Shown here: positions 8,755 to 17,710 of the stretch, piece by piece
Layout: each line of letters begins with the position of its first letter
Numbering within the stretch: the stretch's first letter is position 1
Source: an uncultured Clostridia bacterium
GTDB lineage: Bacteria; Bacillota; Clostridia; UBA1381
Assembly: GCA_934476675.1 (NCBI GenBank)
Contig: CAKSOE010000019.1
Location: 1-54,964 of the forward strand
Direction: 5' to 3'
Length of the DNA: 54,964 nucleotides
Made by a program: the position numbers and the translations under genes
The notes under the pieces: model-generated
What the model was told of the DNA's origin: nothing
The model's database searches: none
What the model saw: only the letters and a program-made list of their open reading frames with translations

Positions 8755-9393
8755 ATGGAAAAATGGATTGAAGAACTTAAATTTGATGAAAAGGGACTTA
8801 TTCCGGCAGTGGTACAGAACAGAACCACAAAAGAAGTGCTTATGGTTGCGTATATGAACAAGGATGCAGCAGAGCAAACCGTAAAGACCGGAAAGGCAAC
8901 CTTTTGGTCACGTTCGCGTAATAAGCTATGGGTCAAGGGCGAAACTTCGGGAAATTTTATGTATGTAAAGGATATACGTGTTGACTGTGACGCTGATTGC
9001 TTGCTTGTTGAGGTTGATCCGGCAGGTGCGGCGTGCCATACGGGAAACAGAAGCTGTTTTTATCGAAAAGCAGAAAGCGGAGTGCTGGTTGAAGATACGG
9101 GTTGTGACAGCGTGGCTGATGCTGTGGCGGTTGAACAGGCAACGGTTATAGACAGAAAAAATAATCCCGAGGACGGAAGTTACACTAACTATCTGTTTGA
9201 TAAAGGTGAGGACAAAATACTGAAAAAAGTCGGCGAGGAAGCAGCCGAAGTGGTAATCGCGGGAAAAAATCGTTCCAAAGAGGAGATTGCATATGAAACT
9301 GCTGATTTAATGTATCATCTTACCGTTATGCTTGTTGATAACGGCATGACATGGGAAGATATATATGCAGAAATAAAACGGCGTAAAAATTAA
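8755..9393 (+). CDS. hisIE: Bifunctional phosphoribosyl-AMP cyclohydrolase / phosphoribosyl-ATP diphosphatase
   Basis: The 212-residue protein fuses HisI (about residues 1-105, with the zinc/Mg motifs DCDADC and GAACHTGNRSCF) to HisE (about 120-212, with GEEAAEVVIAG and ETADLMYHLTVML). It carries out steps two and three of histidine biosynthesis. A GGAGGG site precedes the ATG by 7 bp. It is unusual that the gene sits at the end of a recX-rimO-pgsA string and not with other his genes; none is seen in this window. The stop codon is followed after one base by a tandem repeat array. Confidence 0.95.
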   Translation: MEKWIEELKFDEKGLIPAVVQNRTTKEVLMVAYMNKDAAEQTVKTGKATFWSRSRNKLWVKGETSGNFMYVKDIRVDCDADCLLVEVDPAGAACHTGNRSCFYRKAESGVLVEDTGCDSVADAVAVEQATVIDRKNNPEDGSYTNYLFDKGEDKILKKVGEEAAEVVIAGKNRSKEEIAYETADLMYHLTVMLVDNGMTWEDIYAEIKRRKN

Positions 9394-9750
9394 GGATGGT
9401 TAAAATCGCCCAGCTCACCATTTTTCAAAGCTTGACGTACACTGAGTACGCCTACGCTTTTCAAAACGGCAATCTGAACGATTTTACCACATCCTTAGCG
9501 AAAGGGAGAAACATAAACATATGGTTAAAATCACCCGGCACACCATTTTTCAAAGCTTGACGTACACTGAGTACGCCTACGCTTTTCAAAACGGCAATCT
9601 GAACGATTTTACCACATCCTTAGCGAAAGGGAGAAACATAAACATATGGTTAAAATCGCCCGGCACACCATTTTTCGAAGCCTAACGTACACTGAGTACG
9701 CCTACGCTTTTCAAAACGGCAATCTGAACGATTTTACCACATCCTTAGCG
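9394..9750. repeat. Three tandem palindromic units, 125-bp period
   Basis: Three near-identical units begin at 9396, 9521 and 9646, an exact 125-bp period. Each has a core of about 100 bp whose ends pair (GGATGGTTAAAATCG in unit 1 against CGATTTTACCACATCC), with an inner CGTAC-ACTGA-GTACG inverted repeat at the centre. The cores of units 1 and 2 are followed by the same 26-base spacer; unit 3 keeps only its first six bases (TTAGCG) before unique sequence. Copies differ at few positions, some compensatory near the ends. It resembles an intergenic palindromic (REP/MITE-like) family. It starts one base after the hisIE stop, so it may also stop transcription. Confidence 0.9.
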
Positions 9751-9789
9751 TGAAGAAGTAACTTCATCGAATAAACAAGTAACAGTCGT

Positions 9790-9819
9790 TTGAAATCTGA
9801 CTTCTAAGAGTTTTACAAT
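9790..9819 (+). promoter_or_regulatory. Possible promoter of the GH31 gene
   Basis: TTGAAA (9790-9795) and TACAAT (9814-9819) are separated by 18 bp, 35 bp before the GH31 start. The -10 box is imperfect. Confidence 0.4.
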
Positions 9820-9854
9820 CGGCTAATATTTGCATAAAAAGGAGATATTAAATA

Positions 9855-11384
9855 ATGAGATATGAGATTGACTTTTTAGAAAATGAACACTGGTGGGGCG
9901 GTTCGACGCTTTACGGAACAGAAATGCCAATCGGAATTAACAGCACATATTCTCACGATTTCAGAAACGAAGCGCATAATCAGACAATGCCGTTGTTCTT
10001 GTCTGATAAAGGCAGATACATATGGAGCGAAGACCCGTTTCTTGCAGAGGTTAAAAACGGCAAATTTATTTGCGAGGGCACGGAAATAGAAGTAAATGAA
10101 TCGGGAAATAGTTTGAAAGAGGCATATATTGCAGCGATGAAAGCGCATTTTCCGTTCCAAAGCAAAGAGCTTCCGAAAGAATTTTTCAAGACGGCGCAGT
10201 ATAACACTTGGATAGAATTTCTTTACAATCCGACGCAGGAGGGTGTTTTGAAATATGCGGAGGACATAATATCAAATGGATTTAAGCCGGGAATACTTAT
10301 AATTGACGAGGGCTGGCACGGACGATACGGAACATGGAGTTTTGATCCGCTTAAATTTCCCGACCCGAAAGCAATGACCGACAAATTACACGATATGGGA
10401 TTTAAAGTAATGCTTTGGGTGGTACCTTACGTAACGGCGGACGGTGAAGCTTTTGCAAGAAATATTCCGGCAAGAAAGGATTTATTTATCCGAAACAAAG
10501 ACGGCGATGTGTCAATAATGAGCTGGTGGAACGGATACAGTGCGGTTTTAAATTTATACAATCCGGTTGATGCTGAATTTCTTGATTCACAGCTAAGAGA
10601 ATTAACGGATAAATACGGTGTGGACGGCTTTAAGTTTGACGGCGGTTCGTATGACTTATATTCGGAAAAGAGCTTTATAAACGGCGCACCGGATTGCGGA
10701 TACAGTGCGGCAGAACTTAACAGAGCATGGAATGAATTCGGCGAAAGATATACTTTCCATGAATATAAGGACACATTCAAGGGCGGCGGAAAAGCCGTTA
10801 TTCAAAGACAATCGGATAAATTTTCATCATGGGACGGAAACGGTATAAATGCACTTGTTCCCAATGCGTTGTTGCAGGGATTGATAGGACATCCGTTTAT
10901 ATGCCCAGATATGGTATACGGCGGTGAGTGGCGCTGCTTTGAAAACGGTGCGGTTATAGATGAGGAACTTTTTGCAAGGTCGGCACAGTGTTCGGCATTA
11001 TTCCCGATGATGCAGTTTTCGCTTTCACCGTGGCGAGTATTGTCTGATGAATTTTTGAAATACGTAAAATCAGCGGCTATGCTGCACAACAGTCTGTCTG
11101 AGGAAATCTTAAAGCTTGTGTCGGAAAGTGAAAAGAGCGGAGAGCCGATAGTCCGCGCTCTTGAATATGAATATCCCCACAGCGGCTTTGAATGTGTAAC
11201 CGATGAGTTTTTGCTCGGCAGTGATATTCTTGTTGCACCGGTGGTTGAAAAAGGAGTAAAGGAACGTACGGTTTTATTTCCGAAAGGCAAGTGGCAGGCG
11301 GAGGACGGAGCAATATATGACGGCGGTGAACATAAAATTCCGGCAGATATAGGAATATTGCCGTGGTTTAAGAAAGTTTTGTAA
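9855..11384 (+). CDS. Glycoside hydrolase family 31 protein (alpha-glycosidase)
   Basis: The 509-residue protein is a compact GH31 enzyme: a short N-terminal beta region, then a TIM barrel from about residue 115. The predicted nucleophile is Asp262 in GVDGFKFDGG, and the likely acid/base is Asp327 in SSWDGNG, preceded by RQSDK. IIDEGWHG near residue 150 and a C-terminal SDILVAPVVE segment are also typical. No signal peptide is present, so it should act inside the cell on imported oligosaccharides. GH31 covers glucosidases, xylosidases, galactosidases and sulfoquinovosidases; the sequence does not settle which. A GGAGATATT site precedes the ATG. Confidence 0.88.
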   Translation: MRYEIDFLENEHWWGGSTLYGTEMPIGINSTYSHDFRNEAHNQTMPLFLSDKGRYIWSEDPFLAEVKNGKFICEGTEIEVNESGNSLKEAYIAAMKAHFPFQSKELPKEFFKTAQYNTWIEFLYNPTQEGVLKYAEDIISNGFKPGILIIDEGWHGRYGTWSFDPLKFPDPKAMTDKLHDMGFKVMLWVVPYVTADGEAFARNIPARKDLFIRNKDGDVSIMSWWNGYSAVLNLYNPVDAEFLDSQLRELTDKYGVDGFKFDGGSYDLYSEKSFINGAPDCGYSAAELNRAWNEFGERYTFHEYKDTFKGGGKAVIQRQSDKFSSWDGNGINALVPNALLQGLIGHPFICPDMVYGGEWRCFENGAVIDEELFARSAQCSALFPMMQFSLSPWRVLSDEFLKYVKSAAMLHNSLSEEILKLVSESEKSGEPIVRALEYEYPHSGFECVTDEFLLGSDILVAPVVEKGVKERTVLFPKGKWQAEDGAIYDGGEHKIPADIGILPWFKKVL

Positions 11385-11396
11385 TGAGGTAAAAAA

Positions 11397-11585
11397 ATGA
11401 AAAAATTATATAAATCACAATACGACAGAAAACTTTGCGGAGTTTGCGGAGGAATTGCAGAATATTTTAATATTGATTCAACCATTGTGCGTCTTATATG
11501 GGTGCTTTTGGTTGCCTGTGTCGGAACGGGGTTGCTCGCATATATTATCGCGGCGCTTGTAATGCCGGATTATCCTCGGTATTAA
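11397..11585 (+). CDS. Small PspC-domain membrane protein
   Basis: The 62-residue protein is a bare PspC domain: KLYKSQYDRKLCGVCGGIAEY-like N-terminus followed by one hydrophobic helix (VRLIWVLLVACVGTGLLAYI). PspC domains occur in phage-shock and envelope-stress regulators; in Firmicutes small stand-alone copies are common and their role is unclear. It begins 12 bp after the GH31 gene behind GAGGTAAAA, so it is probably cotranscribed, although a functional link is not evident. A large bidirectional hairpin follows. Confidence 0.85.
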   Translation: MKKLYKSQYDRKLCGVCGGIAEYFNIDSTIVRLIWVLLVACVGTGLLAYIIAALVMPDYPRY

Positions 11586-11647
11586 AATCCAAACGGCATA
11601 AGGAATATAAAAAAAGTAATCCACTCTGAAAGTATAAGTAAAAACAA

Positions 11648-11694
11648 CAAAATACGTACATTTTTGCATCGCAAAAATGTACGTATTTTTGTTT
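11648..11694. terminator. Bidirectional terminator hairpin
   Basis: A perfect 17-bp stem (11651-11667 with 11671-11687, starting AATACGTACATTTTTGC) has a three-base loop and is flanked by A-runs and T-runs on both sides. It separates the convergent PspC and HAD genes. Confidence 0.9.
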
Positions 11695-11699
11695 TGAGC

Positions 11700-12512
11700 T
11701 TACACCCATTTTTTATCTATAATTTCATCTATTGCAAATTTGACTACGGGAGTGTTGTTATCACCGGAAATAATATCGGCGGCTCTTTTGACTGCTGTTT
11801 CGGCATTTGCTACGGCTATACCTGTTCCGGCGGCATACAGCATAGAAATATCATTCATATTATCACCAACGGCAATAATATGCTTATGTTCGATTCCAAA
11901 CTGGCTTGCAAGCATTTTCAGAGCCATGCCCTTTGAAACTCCGTTTGCAACTATATCAAGATATTTTGCACCGCTTCTGACAGAATAGTTTTTATCATAC
12001 ACAGCACGATATATCGGCTCTATACGGTCAAGAAGTTCTTTTTCGCCTATAATAAGCACCTTGATCCAATTTTCCGCCCATGCACTTTCGGGCATATCAT
12101 ATGTAACGTGCATATTTCGTTTCTCATAACGCTTTGTTTCCGACGAAGTACGGTAAATATAGACTATGTTCTTATCTGTAAATACTTCAATTCCGGGTTC
12201 GGAAATCTCTCCGTGAAACCGTCTTATTATTTCTTTTCTTTCCTCCTCGATGCATTTTGCATAAAGCGATTTATCGAGTGAAAAGTCATAAAGCTCTGCA
12301 CCGTTATTGAGTATTGCGGGAGCATTTACATTTATAATATCCATATACGGTCTGACAGCATCAGAGGTTCGTCCGGTCGCAATGGTAAAAAATCCGCCGT
12401 TTTCCGTAAAATATTTAATGGCATTTATATTTTCTTCCGAAATCTTTTTATCGGGATTCAGCAGTGTGCCGTCCATATCGGAAACAATAAGCCATCCGTC
12501 ATACTTTCCCAA
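11700..12512 (-). CDS. HAD superfamily (Cof-type) phosphatase
   Basis: I choose the TTG at 12512 as start: it lies one base after the engB stop and 6 bases behind a GGAGGAAG site, giving 270 residues. The longer frame (from 12539) would translate the end of engB in another frame. The protein has HAD motif I DMDGTLL near residue 12 and the last motif GDNMNDISML near residue 220, with a large cap between them, as in the Cof/YidA sugar-phosphate phosphatases. The substrate is unknown. The tight junction suggests translational coupling to engB. Confidence 0.9.
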   Translation of the reverse strand: MGKYDGWLIVSDMDGTLLNPDKKISEENINAIKYFTENGGFFTIATGRTSDAVRPYMDIINVNAPAILNNGAELYDFSLDKSLYAKCIEEERKEIIRRFHGEISEPGIEVFTDKNIVYIYRTSSETKRYEKRNMHVTYDMPESAWAENWIKVLIIGEKELLDRIEPIYRAVYDKNYSVRSGAKYLDIVANGVSKGMALKMLASQFGIEHKHIIAVGDNMNDISMLYAAGTGIAVANAETAVKRAADIISGDNNTPVVKFAIDEIIDKKWV

Positions 12513-12513
12513 C

Positions 12514-13128
12514 TTATTCTTCCTCCATCGCTCCGGCACGCATCATATCTATCATATCCCAAACCGTAAATTTGCCCTCATCACCGGAGGTGGAGAACGG
12601 AACGAGAATATCGTCTTCGGTAAGAGAAAGCGTATCGTAAATAAGTTCGAGATTAGGCTCAATTTCGCGCTTTTTCAATTTATCGGTTTTTGTGGCAACA
12701 ACAATAAGCCTGTCATGGTAATGTCTTATCCAATCAGCCATTGTAATATCGTCCGCCGTGGGTTTATGACGACTGTCGACAAGAAGGATAGTCTGTACAA
12801 GCGGTTCACGATTAGCAAGGTAATCCTCCATCATTTTGCCCCACTTCGCTTTTTCCTCCTTAGAACGCTGTGCATAGCCGTAACCGGGCAAATCCACAAG
12901 ATAAATTTTATCGTCAATATCATAAAAATTAATCGTTGCGGTTTTTCCGGGAGTGCCGCTCACTCTTGCAAGTGATTTTCTGTTTAAAAGCTTATTAATC
13001 ATCGATGATTTGCCGACGTTTGAGCGGCCGGCAAAGGCAAATTCCATACGGCCGTCGGTGGGGTACTGCTTCGGACTTACTGCCGAAACCTTAATAGATG
13101 CGTTGTGCAAATTAAGTTCAAAATTCAT
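12514..13128 (-). CDS. engB: Ribosome biogenesis GTPase EngB (YsxC)
   Basis: The 204-residue TRAFAC GTPase has the P-loop GRSNVGKSSMIN near residue 30, switch II DLPGYGYA near 78, and the base-recognition motif TKTDK near 147. EngB/YsxC acts in maturation of the large ribosomal subunit. It lies 24 bp downstream of lon, the frequent lon-engB arrangement in Firmicutes, and is followed at once by the HAD gene. Confidence 0.95.
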   Translation of the reverse strand: MNFELNLHNASIKVSAVSPKQYPTDGRMEFAFAGRSNVGKSSMINKLLNRKSLARVSGTPGKTATINFYDIDDKIYLVDLPGYGYAQRSKEEKAKWGKMMEDYLANREPLVQTILLVDSRHKPTADDITMADWIRHYHDRLIVVATKTDKLKKREIEPNLELIYDTLSLTEDDILVPFSTSGDEGKFTVWDMIDMMRAGAMEEE

Positions 13129-13152
13129 AAAACACCATACTCTTTCGTAAAA

Positions 13153-15465
13153 TTATCTAAGCGCATTTTTTAAAACTGCATCCATATCCGAAACGGGAAT
13201 AAACTTCATATCGGAGCGTATTTCTTCGGGAACATCGTCCGTATCCGCTTTATTATCTATGGGAATTATCACGGTTTTTATTCCTGCACGGTATGCCGCA
13301 AGCGATTTTTCTTTCAAACCGCCTATAGGAAGCACACGTCCGCGGAGTGTAATTTCTCCTGTCATTGCAACATCATTGCGAACAGCCTTGCCGGAAAGAG
13401 CCGATACAACGGCTGTTGCCATAGTGATTCCGGCGCTGGGACCGTCCTTTGGAACTGCGCCCTCCGGAACATGAATATGTATATCCTTGTTTTCGTAAAA
13501 ATCTTTATCAATTTTTAGTTTGTCCGCGCGTGAACGTATGTAGCTTATTGCCGCCATGGCGCTTTCCTTCATCACATCACCGAGCTTTCCGGTAAGCTCT
13601 ACCTTGCCTTTACCGTCCATGACATTCACTTCAACGGAAAGGGTCTCGCCGCCGACGCTTGTCCATGCAAGTCCGCGGGCAACGCCCACCTCGTCTTTTT
13701 TGTTCATCATATCAAAATGATAACGTTCTTTACCGAGGTATTGATTGAGATTCCTTGCGGTTATTTTTATTGTGCGTTTGCCGCTCTCGAGCAGCTGCAT
13801 AGCGGATTTGCGGCATAATGTACCGATTTGCTGTTCGAGTTTTCTGACGCCTGCTTCGCGAGTGTAATGCTCTATAATCTCTCTGATTGCTTCGTCTGTT
13901 ATATTGAACTGCTTTTCGGTAAGCCCGTTTTTAACAAGCTCTTTCTTTACAAGATACTTTTTTGCTATATTGAATTTTTCATCGTCCGTATATCCGTTAA
14001 GCTCGATAATTTCCATTCTGTCCAGTAACGGACGGGAAATGGTGTCAAGTGTATTTGCAGTTGTGATAAACAGAACCTTTGACAAATCAAACTCAACTTC
14101 AAGGTAATGGTCACGGAATGAACTGTTTTGCTCTGTGTCAAGCACTTCAAGCAGCGCTGCGGAGGGATCTCCTTTATAGTCCGTTCCCATTTTATCAATT
14201 TCATCGAGAAGAATAAGAGGATTATTCACCTTAACCTCTTTCATCGCTGCCATTATACGTCCCTCCATGGCGCCGATGTAGGTTTTTCTGTGTCCTCGTA
14301 TATCCGCTTCATCATGTATTCCGCCGAGCGAAATACGCACATATTTTCTGCCCAAAGCCCTTGCAACTGATTTTGCAACCGAAGTTTTTCCAACCCCCGG
14401 AGGACCTGAAAGACAAAGTATTGTGCCGTTTTTGCCGTTTGTAAGACTTCTTACTGCAAGATATTCAAGCACGCGTTCCTTTACTTTATTAAGTCCGTAA
14501 TGATCCTCATCGAGAATTTTACGCGCGTCATTTATATCAAACATTTCACGCGTGTGCTTATTCCACGGCATTGCAAGCACCGTGTCAAGATATGAACGCA
14601 GCACCGAGCTTTCGGCAGAGGAGGACTGCATTTTTGAAAAACGGTCAACCTCTTTTAAAAGCTTTTCGGTATTAGCCTTTCCCATTTTTGCCTTCTTTAT
14701 TTTTGCCGTGTATTCCTTAACCTCGGCATTAATGCCATCTTTATCTCCTAATTCATCGCTTATAACTTTAAGCTGTTCACGAAGATAATATTCACGCTGA
14801 TTTTTGTCTATGTTTTCTTTGACTTTGCGCGCAATTTTCTGTTCGACACGCAAAATTTCAATAAGACCGCTCAAATCCGCCATGAGCATTTCGGCACGTC
14901 TGAAAACATCAAATTCTTCAAGCAGCTTCTGCTTTTGTTCAATCTTTAAATCAGAGCCGCCTGCGATTGTATCGCATAGCTTGCCTATATCGTCCACTGC
15001 CATAACAGACACGAAGTCATCGGCATTCATACGCGGATTTTGTGCGAAATATTCTTCATATGATTTTTTTAAACGGCGCAGATACGCTTCTTTTAATACT
15101 GCATTACCGTCCGAAAATTCATCAAATTCTTCAATTACAGCCTTAAAATAAGGCTTTGATGCCGTAAACTCGCGTATTACGCCTCTTTTAATTCCTGTTA
15201 CTACCACACGTGTAACATTGCCCGGCAGATGCATAATCTGCTTAATTTGCGCGATAGTACCTATATTATATAAATCCTCAAGCTTGGGATTTTCTTTTTC
15301 AATGTCCTTCTGTGCAGTGAGAAAAACAAGCGAGTTTTCCTCTGTTGCTGCCGACAGCCCTTTAACGGATATTTCGCGTCCTGCATCAAAATTAAGATTC
15401 ATGTGCGGAAAAATTATCATTCCGCGCATAGGAACTATCGGTATGTAATGAAGTGCATTTTCCAA
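13153..15465 (-). CDS. lon: ATP-dependent Lon protease
   Basis: This is a full-length cytoplasmic Lon with the N-terminal substrate domain, an AAA+ module (Walker A GPPGVGKT around residue 355) and an S16 protease domain with the Ser-Lys dyad: Ser in DGPSAG near 677 and Lys in GLKEKS near 718. I favour the TTG at 15465 (770 residues) because AGGGGG lies at good spacing, whereas the ATG at 15483 has no ribosome binding site and is only about 15 bases from the predicted transcription start. Lon removes misfolded and regulatory proteins. engB and a HAD gene follow. Confidence 0.95.
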   Translation of the reverse strand: MENALHYIPIVPMRGMIIFPHMNLNFDAGREISVKGLSAATEENSLVFLTAQKDIEKENPKLEDLYNIGTIAQIKQIMHLPGNVTRVVVTGIKRGVIREFTASKPYFKAVIEEFDEFSDGNAVLKEAYLRRLKKSYEEYFAQNPRMNADDFVSVMAVDDIGKLCDTIAGGSDLKIEQKQKLLEEFDVFRRAEMLMADLSGLIEILRVEQKIARKVKENIDKNQREYYLREQLKVISDELGDKDGINAEVKEYTAKIKKAKMGKANTEKLLKEVDRFSKMQSSSAESSVLRSYLDTVLAMPWNKHTREMFDINDARKILDEDHYGLNKVKERVLEYLAVRSLTNGKNGTILCLSGPPGVGKTSVAKSVARALGRKYVRISLGGIHDEADIRGHRKTYIGAMEGRIMAAMKEVKVNNPLILLDEIDKMGTDYKGDPSAALLEVLDTEQNSSFRDHYLEVEFDLSKVLFITTANTLDTISRPLLDRMEIIELNGYTDDEKFNIAKKYLVKKELVKNGLTEKQFNITDEAIREIIEHYTREAGVRKLEQQIGTLCRKSAMQLLESGKRTIKITARNLNQYLGKERYHFDMMNKKDEVGVARGLAWTSVGGETLSVEVNVMDGKGKVELTGKLGDVMKESAMAAISYIRSRADKLKIDKDFYENKDIHIHVPEGAVPKDGPSAGITMATAVVSALSGKAVRNDVAMTGEITLRGRVLPIGGLKEKSLAAYRAGIKTVIIPIDNKADTDDVPEEIRSDMKFIPVSDMDAVLKNALR

Positions 15466-15500
15466 CTTACGCCGCCCCCTCATTATAATATAACATTCTT

Positions 15501-15529
15501 ATTATATTATAAATTTAGAAATATTGCAA
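15501..15529 (-). promoter_or_regulatory. Promoter of lon-engB-HAD
   Basis: On the minus strand TTGCAA (15529-15524) and TATAAT (15506-15501) are 17 bp apart, immediately upstream of lon. Confidence 0.75.
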
Positions 15530-15567
15530 CTGTTTTTTTCATTTATCGGCAAAACAGCGCCGAAAAT

Positions 15568-16341
15568 TTATTGCGAAAAAGCTTGTGATATATCAAACTC
15601 CGTCATAAAACGTCTGAAATGCTTGGGTAAATGCGTCATTTGACATTTTTTATTAATACGTTCCTTTATAGCGATTGTATCGTAAAATTCTTTCCAAAGC
15701 TTTCTGTAATCCTTTTCACTGCCGCTTAACGTTAGTGCAGGCATCGTATCGGCAGGGTAGATATTACATTCCTTGCCGTTGTATACAAGGCACATACCGC
15801 GCGATGTATCATGAATCATAAAAGCCATATTGCCGTAACGGCGGACAAAGTGGTATGCGATAATAGGTAATATATTATTTTTCGGCTCGATGCGGCTGTA
15901 ATAAACCCCGTTTGAAAGCTCGGAAAAACGTACAAATCCCGTGTACAGATGAGCCTCGCTGCCGACTTTCTGCGATGCGGTCATAACTGCGTTTACACAG
16001 TCCTCTGTAAGACGCTTTGTGACAGAATAACCGAATTTAAGGCAGGCGCGTATATAGTTAAATATTATAATCCCTTTATCGGGAAAATTCGCAAAAAAGC
16101 TGCGGTACATCTCATATGCAGCACGCTGACCCGCAACTGCGGTAATTTTTTTTAAGACCCTGTCTGACTTTTCAAAATCAGTGGGAATATGCAGATAATC
16201 ATAAAAAAGAGTCTGCTGTCCGTTTTCACTAACCTCGATTGCTGACGGAATTTCATGGTTGGCATAACTGTCAAATACAGCGCTGAGAAGCCCCTCAAAG
16301 CTTCCATCATACAAATAAATCACATTTCTCCCGTAAGACAT
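15568..16341 (-). CDS. Putative DNA repair protein, TIGR03915 family (partner of a radical SAM protein)
   Basis: The 257-residue protein matches the pattern of the TIGR03915/DUF4130 family: an N-terminal YLYDGSFEGLLSAVFD segment and a C-terminal RINKKCQMTHLPKHFRRFMTEF-like end. These proteins are found next to, or fused with, uracil-DNA glycosylase-like domains and almost always beside a TIGR03916 radical SAM protein, as here. The pair is annotated as a DNA modification/repair system of unknown chemistry. Its start overlaps the upstream gene by 22 bp, so the two are translationally linked. Confidence 0.85.
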   Translation of the reverse strand: MSYGRNVIYLYDGSFEGLLSAVFDSYANHEIPSAIEVSENGQQTLFYDYLHIPTDFEKSDRVLKKITAVAGQRAAYEMYRSFFANFPDKGIIIFNYIRACLKFGYSVTKRLTEDCVNAVMTASQKVGSEAHLYTGFVRFSELSNGVYYSRIEPKNNILPIIAYHFVRRYGNMAFMIHDTSRGMCLVYNGKECNIYPADTMPALTLSGSEKDYRKLWKEFYDTIAIKERINKKCQMTHLPKHFRRFMTEFDISQAFSQ

Positions 16342-17591
16342 TTTATTCTATCCTCCGTTGACGGCTCATCAAAAAGACTTACCTGTGAATATCCCTCCGC
16401 CGCAAGCATTGCCGAGGCGGTGTATTCGCTTTTGAGCATCATATTATTAAAGGTTTTTCCGCTTGCCGTTATGAAATACGCCGCTTTTTTCATAGAAACA
16501 CGCATTTTCTTCAAGTCCGCAAATGTAAGATGTGTGTATCTGCGTGCTTTTACAATTTTCAGTGCGCTTCTGACACCTATACCCGGCACTCGCAGAATCA
16601 TCTGATACGGTGCGGAGTTAATTTCGACAGGGAATAGGTCGGGATGTCTGAGAGCCCATTCGCATTTCGGATCAACCAGCGTGCTGAAATTCGGATTGCT
16701 GTCGCTTAAAAGCTCCTCGGCACGAAACCCGTAAAAACGCAGCAGCCAGTCAGCCTGATACAATCTGTGCTCACGTAACAGCGGCGGTGCGGTAGTCGGC
16801 AGCATCGGATTTTTGCCGAGAGGTACATATGCAGAAAAAAACACACGCTTTAAAGCAAATTTATCATACAAATTCTGCGATAATGTAAGAATTGTCTTGT
16901 CGCTTTCGGGTGAAGCACCGATAATCATTTGTGTGCTCTGACCTGCCGGTGCAAAAGACGGCGCATTTTTATACAGCGCGATTTCCTGCTTGGACTGAAC
17001 TATGGAGGATTTTATCTGTTTCATCGGCATAAGAATATTTTCTTTGGTTTTCTGCGGCGCAAAGGCTTTAAGCGAATCTGAAGACGGCAGTTCAATATTA
17101 ACGCTTACCCTGTCAGCGAGAAAGCCTATTTTTTCGATAAGCTCTTTTGCTGCTCCGGGAATTGCCTTTGCATGAATATATCCGTTAAACCGATAGGTGT
17201 AGCGAAGTATTGACAAAGCCTCAATCATAAGTTCGGCGGTATGGTCGGGACTTTTTACAACGGCGCTCGAAAGAAAAAGTCCTTCGATATAATTTCTTTT
17301 GTAAAATTCAATCGTTAAATCGGCGATTTCCTGCGGCGTAAACGCAGCGCGTTCCAAATCGTTTGAGACTCGGTTTATACAATACTGGCAGTCGTAAATG
17401 CAAAAGTTTGTCATAAGAATTTTCAAAAGCGAAATACATCGTCCGTCAGCGGAAAAAGTATGGCATATTCCGGCTTTTGCACCGGAGCCTATTCCTCCGC
17501 GTGTGTTTTTTCGTGCAGAACCCGAAGAACTGCATGACGCATCGTATTTTGCCGCATCGGATAAAATGCGCAGCTTCTCCGATAAATCCAT
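16320..17591 (-). CDS. Putative DNA modification/repair radical SAM protein, TIGR03916 family
   Basis: The 423-residue protein carries a radical SAM CxxxCxxC motif at Cys64-Cys68-Cys71 (NFCIYDCQYC) and a C-terminal helix-hairpin-helix-like segment (LRVPGIGVRSALKIVKARR, about residues 325-345) that suggests DNA binding. This combination defines TIGR03916. An AGGGGTG site lies before the ATG and a consensus promoter just upstream. The reaction is not known; the association with the TIGR03915 partner is the strongest clue. Confidence 0.9.
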   Translation of the reverse strand: MDLSEKLRILSDAAKYDASCSSSGSARKNTRGGIGSGAKAGICHTFSADGRCISLLKILMTNFCIYDCQYCINRVSNDLERAAFTPQEIADLTIEFYKRNYIEGLFLSSAVVKSPDHTAELMIEALSILRYTYRFNGYIHAKAIPGAAKELIEKIGFLADRVSVNIELPSSDSLKAFAPQKTKENILMPMKQIKSSIVQSKQEIALYKNAPSFAPAGQSTQMIIGASPESDKTILTLSQNLYDKFALKRVFFSAYVPLGKNPMLPTTAPPLLREHRLYQADWLLRFYGFRAEELLSDSNPNFSTLVDPKCEWALRHPDLFPVEINSAPYQMILRVPGIGVRSALKIVKARRYTHLTFADLKKMRVSMKKAAYFITASGKTFNNMMLKSEYTASAMLAAEGYSQVSLFDEPSTEDRIKCLTGEM

Positions 17592-17610
17592 AAAATCACC
17601 CCTTTATATC

Positions 17611-17639
17611 AGTATACCACACGAACAAACATTTGTCAA
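17611..17639 (-). promoter_or_regulatory. Promoter of the TIGR03916-TIGR03915 pair
   Basis: TTGACA (17639-17634) and TATACT (17616-17611) are separated by 17 bp on the minus strand, about 20 bp upstream of the start codon. Confidence 0.8.
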
Positions 17640-17710
17640 ATAAAATTTCGTGTATAATTATGAATATGTGACAAAAAATATTTAAAACGGAAAGAAATGA
17701 GGGAATAAAA

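Noticed and set aside
9394..9750. CRISPR-like array
   Set aside because: Units are 125 bp with long self-pairing and nearly identical spacers; there are no short repeats with variable spacers and no cas genes.
9855..11384. Calling the GH31 enzyme a sulfoquinovosidase
   Set aside because: The QQRWY-type sulfonate signature was not recognised; the general GH31 call is all that the sequence supports.
11700..12539. HAD gene starting at 12539
   Set aside because: That start overlaps the end of engB; TTG at 12512 is coupled to the engB stop and has GGAGGAAG upstream.
13153..15483. ATG at 15483 as the lon start
   Set aside because: It lacks a ribosome binding site and lies about 15 bases from the predicted transcription start, whereas the TTG at 15465 has AGGGGG at correct spacing. 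Both remain possible.
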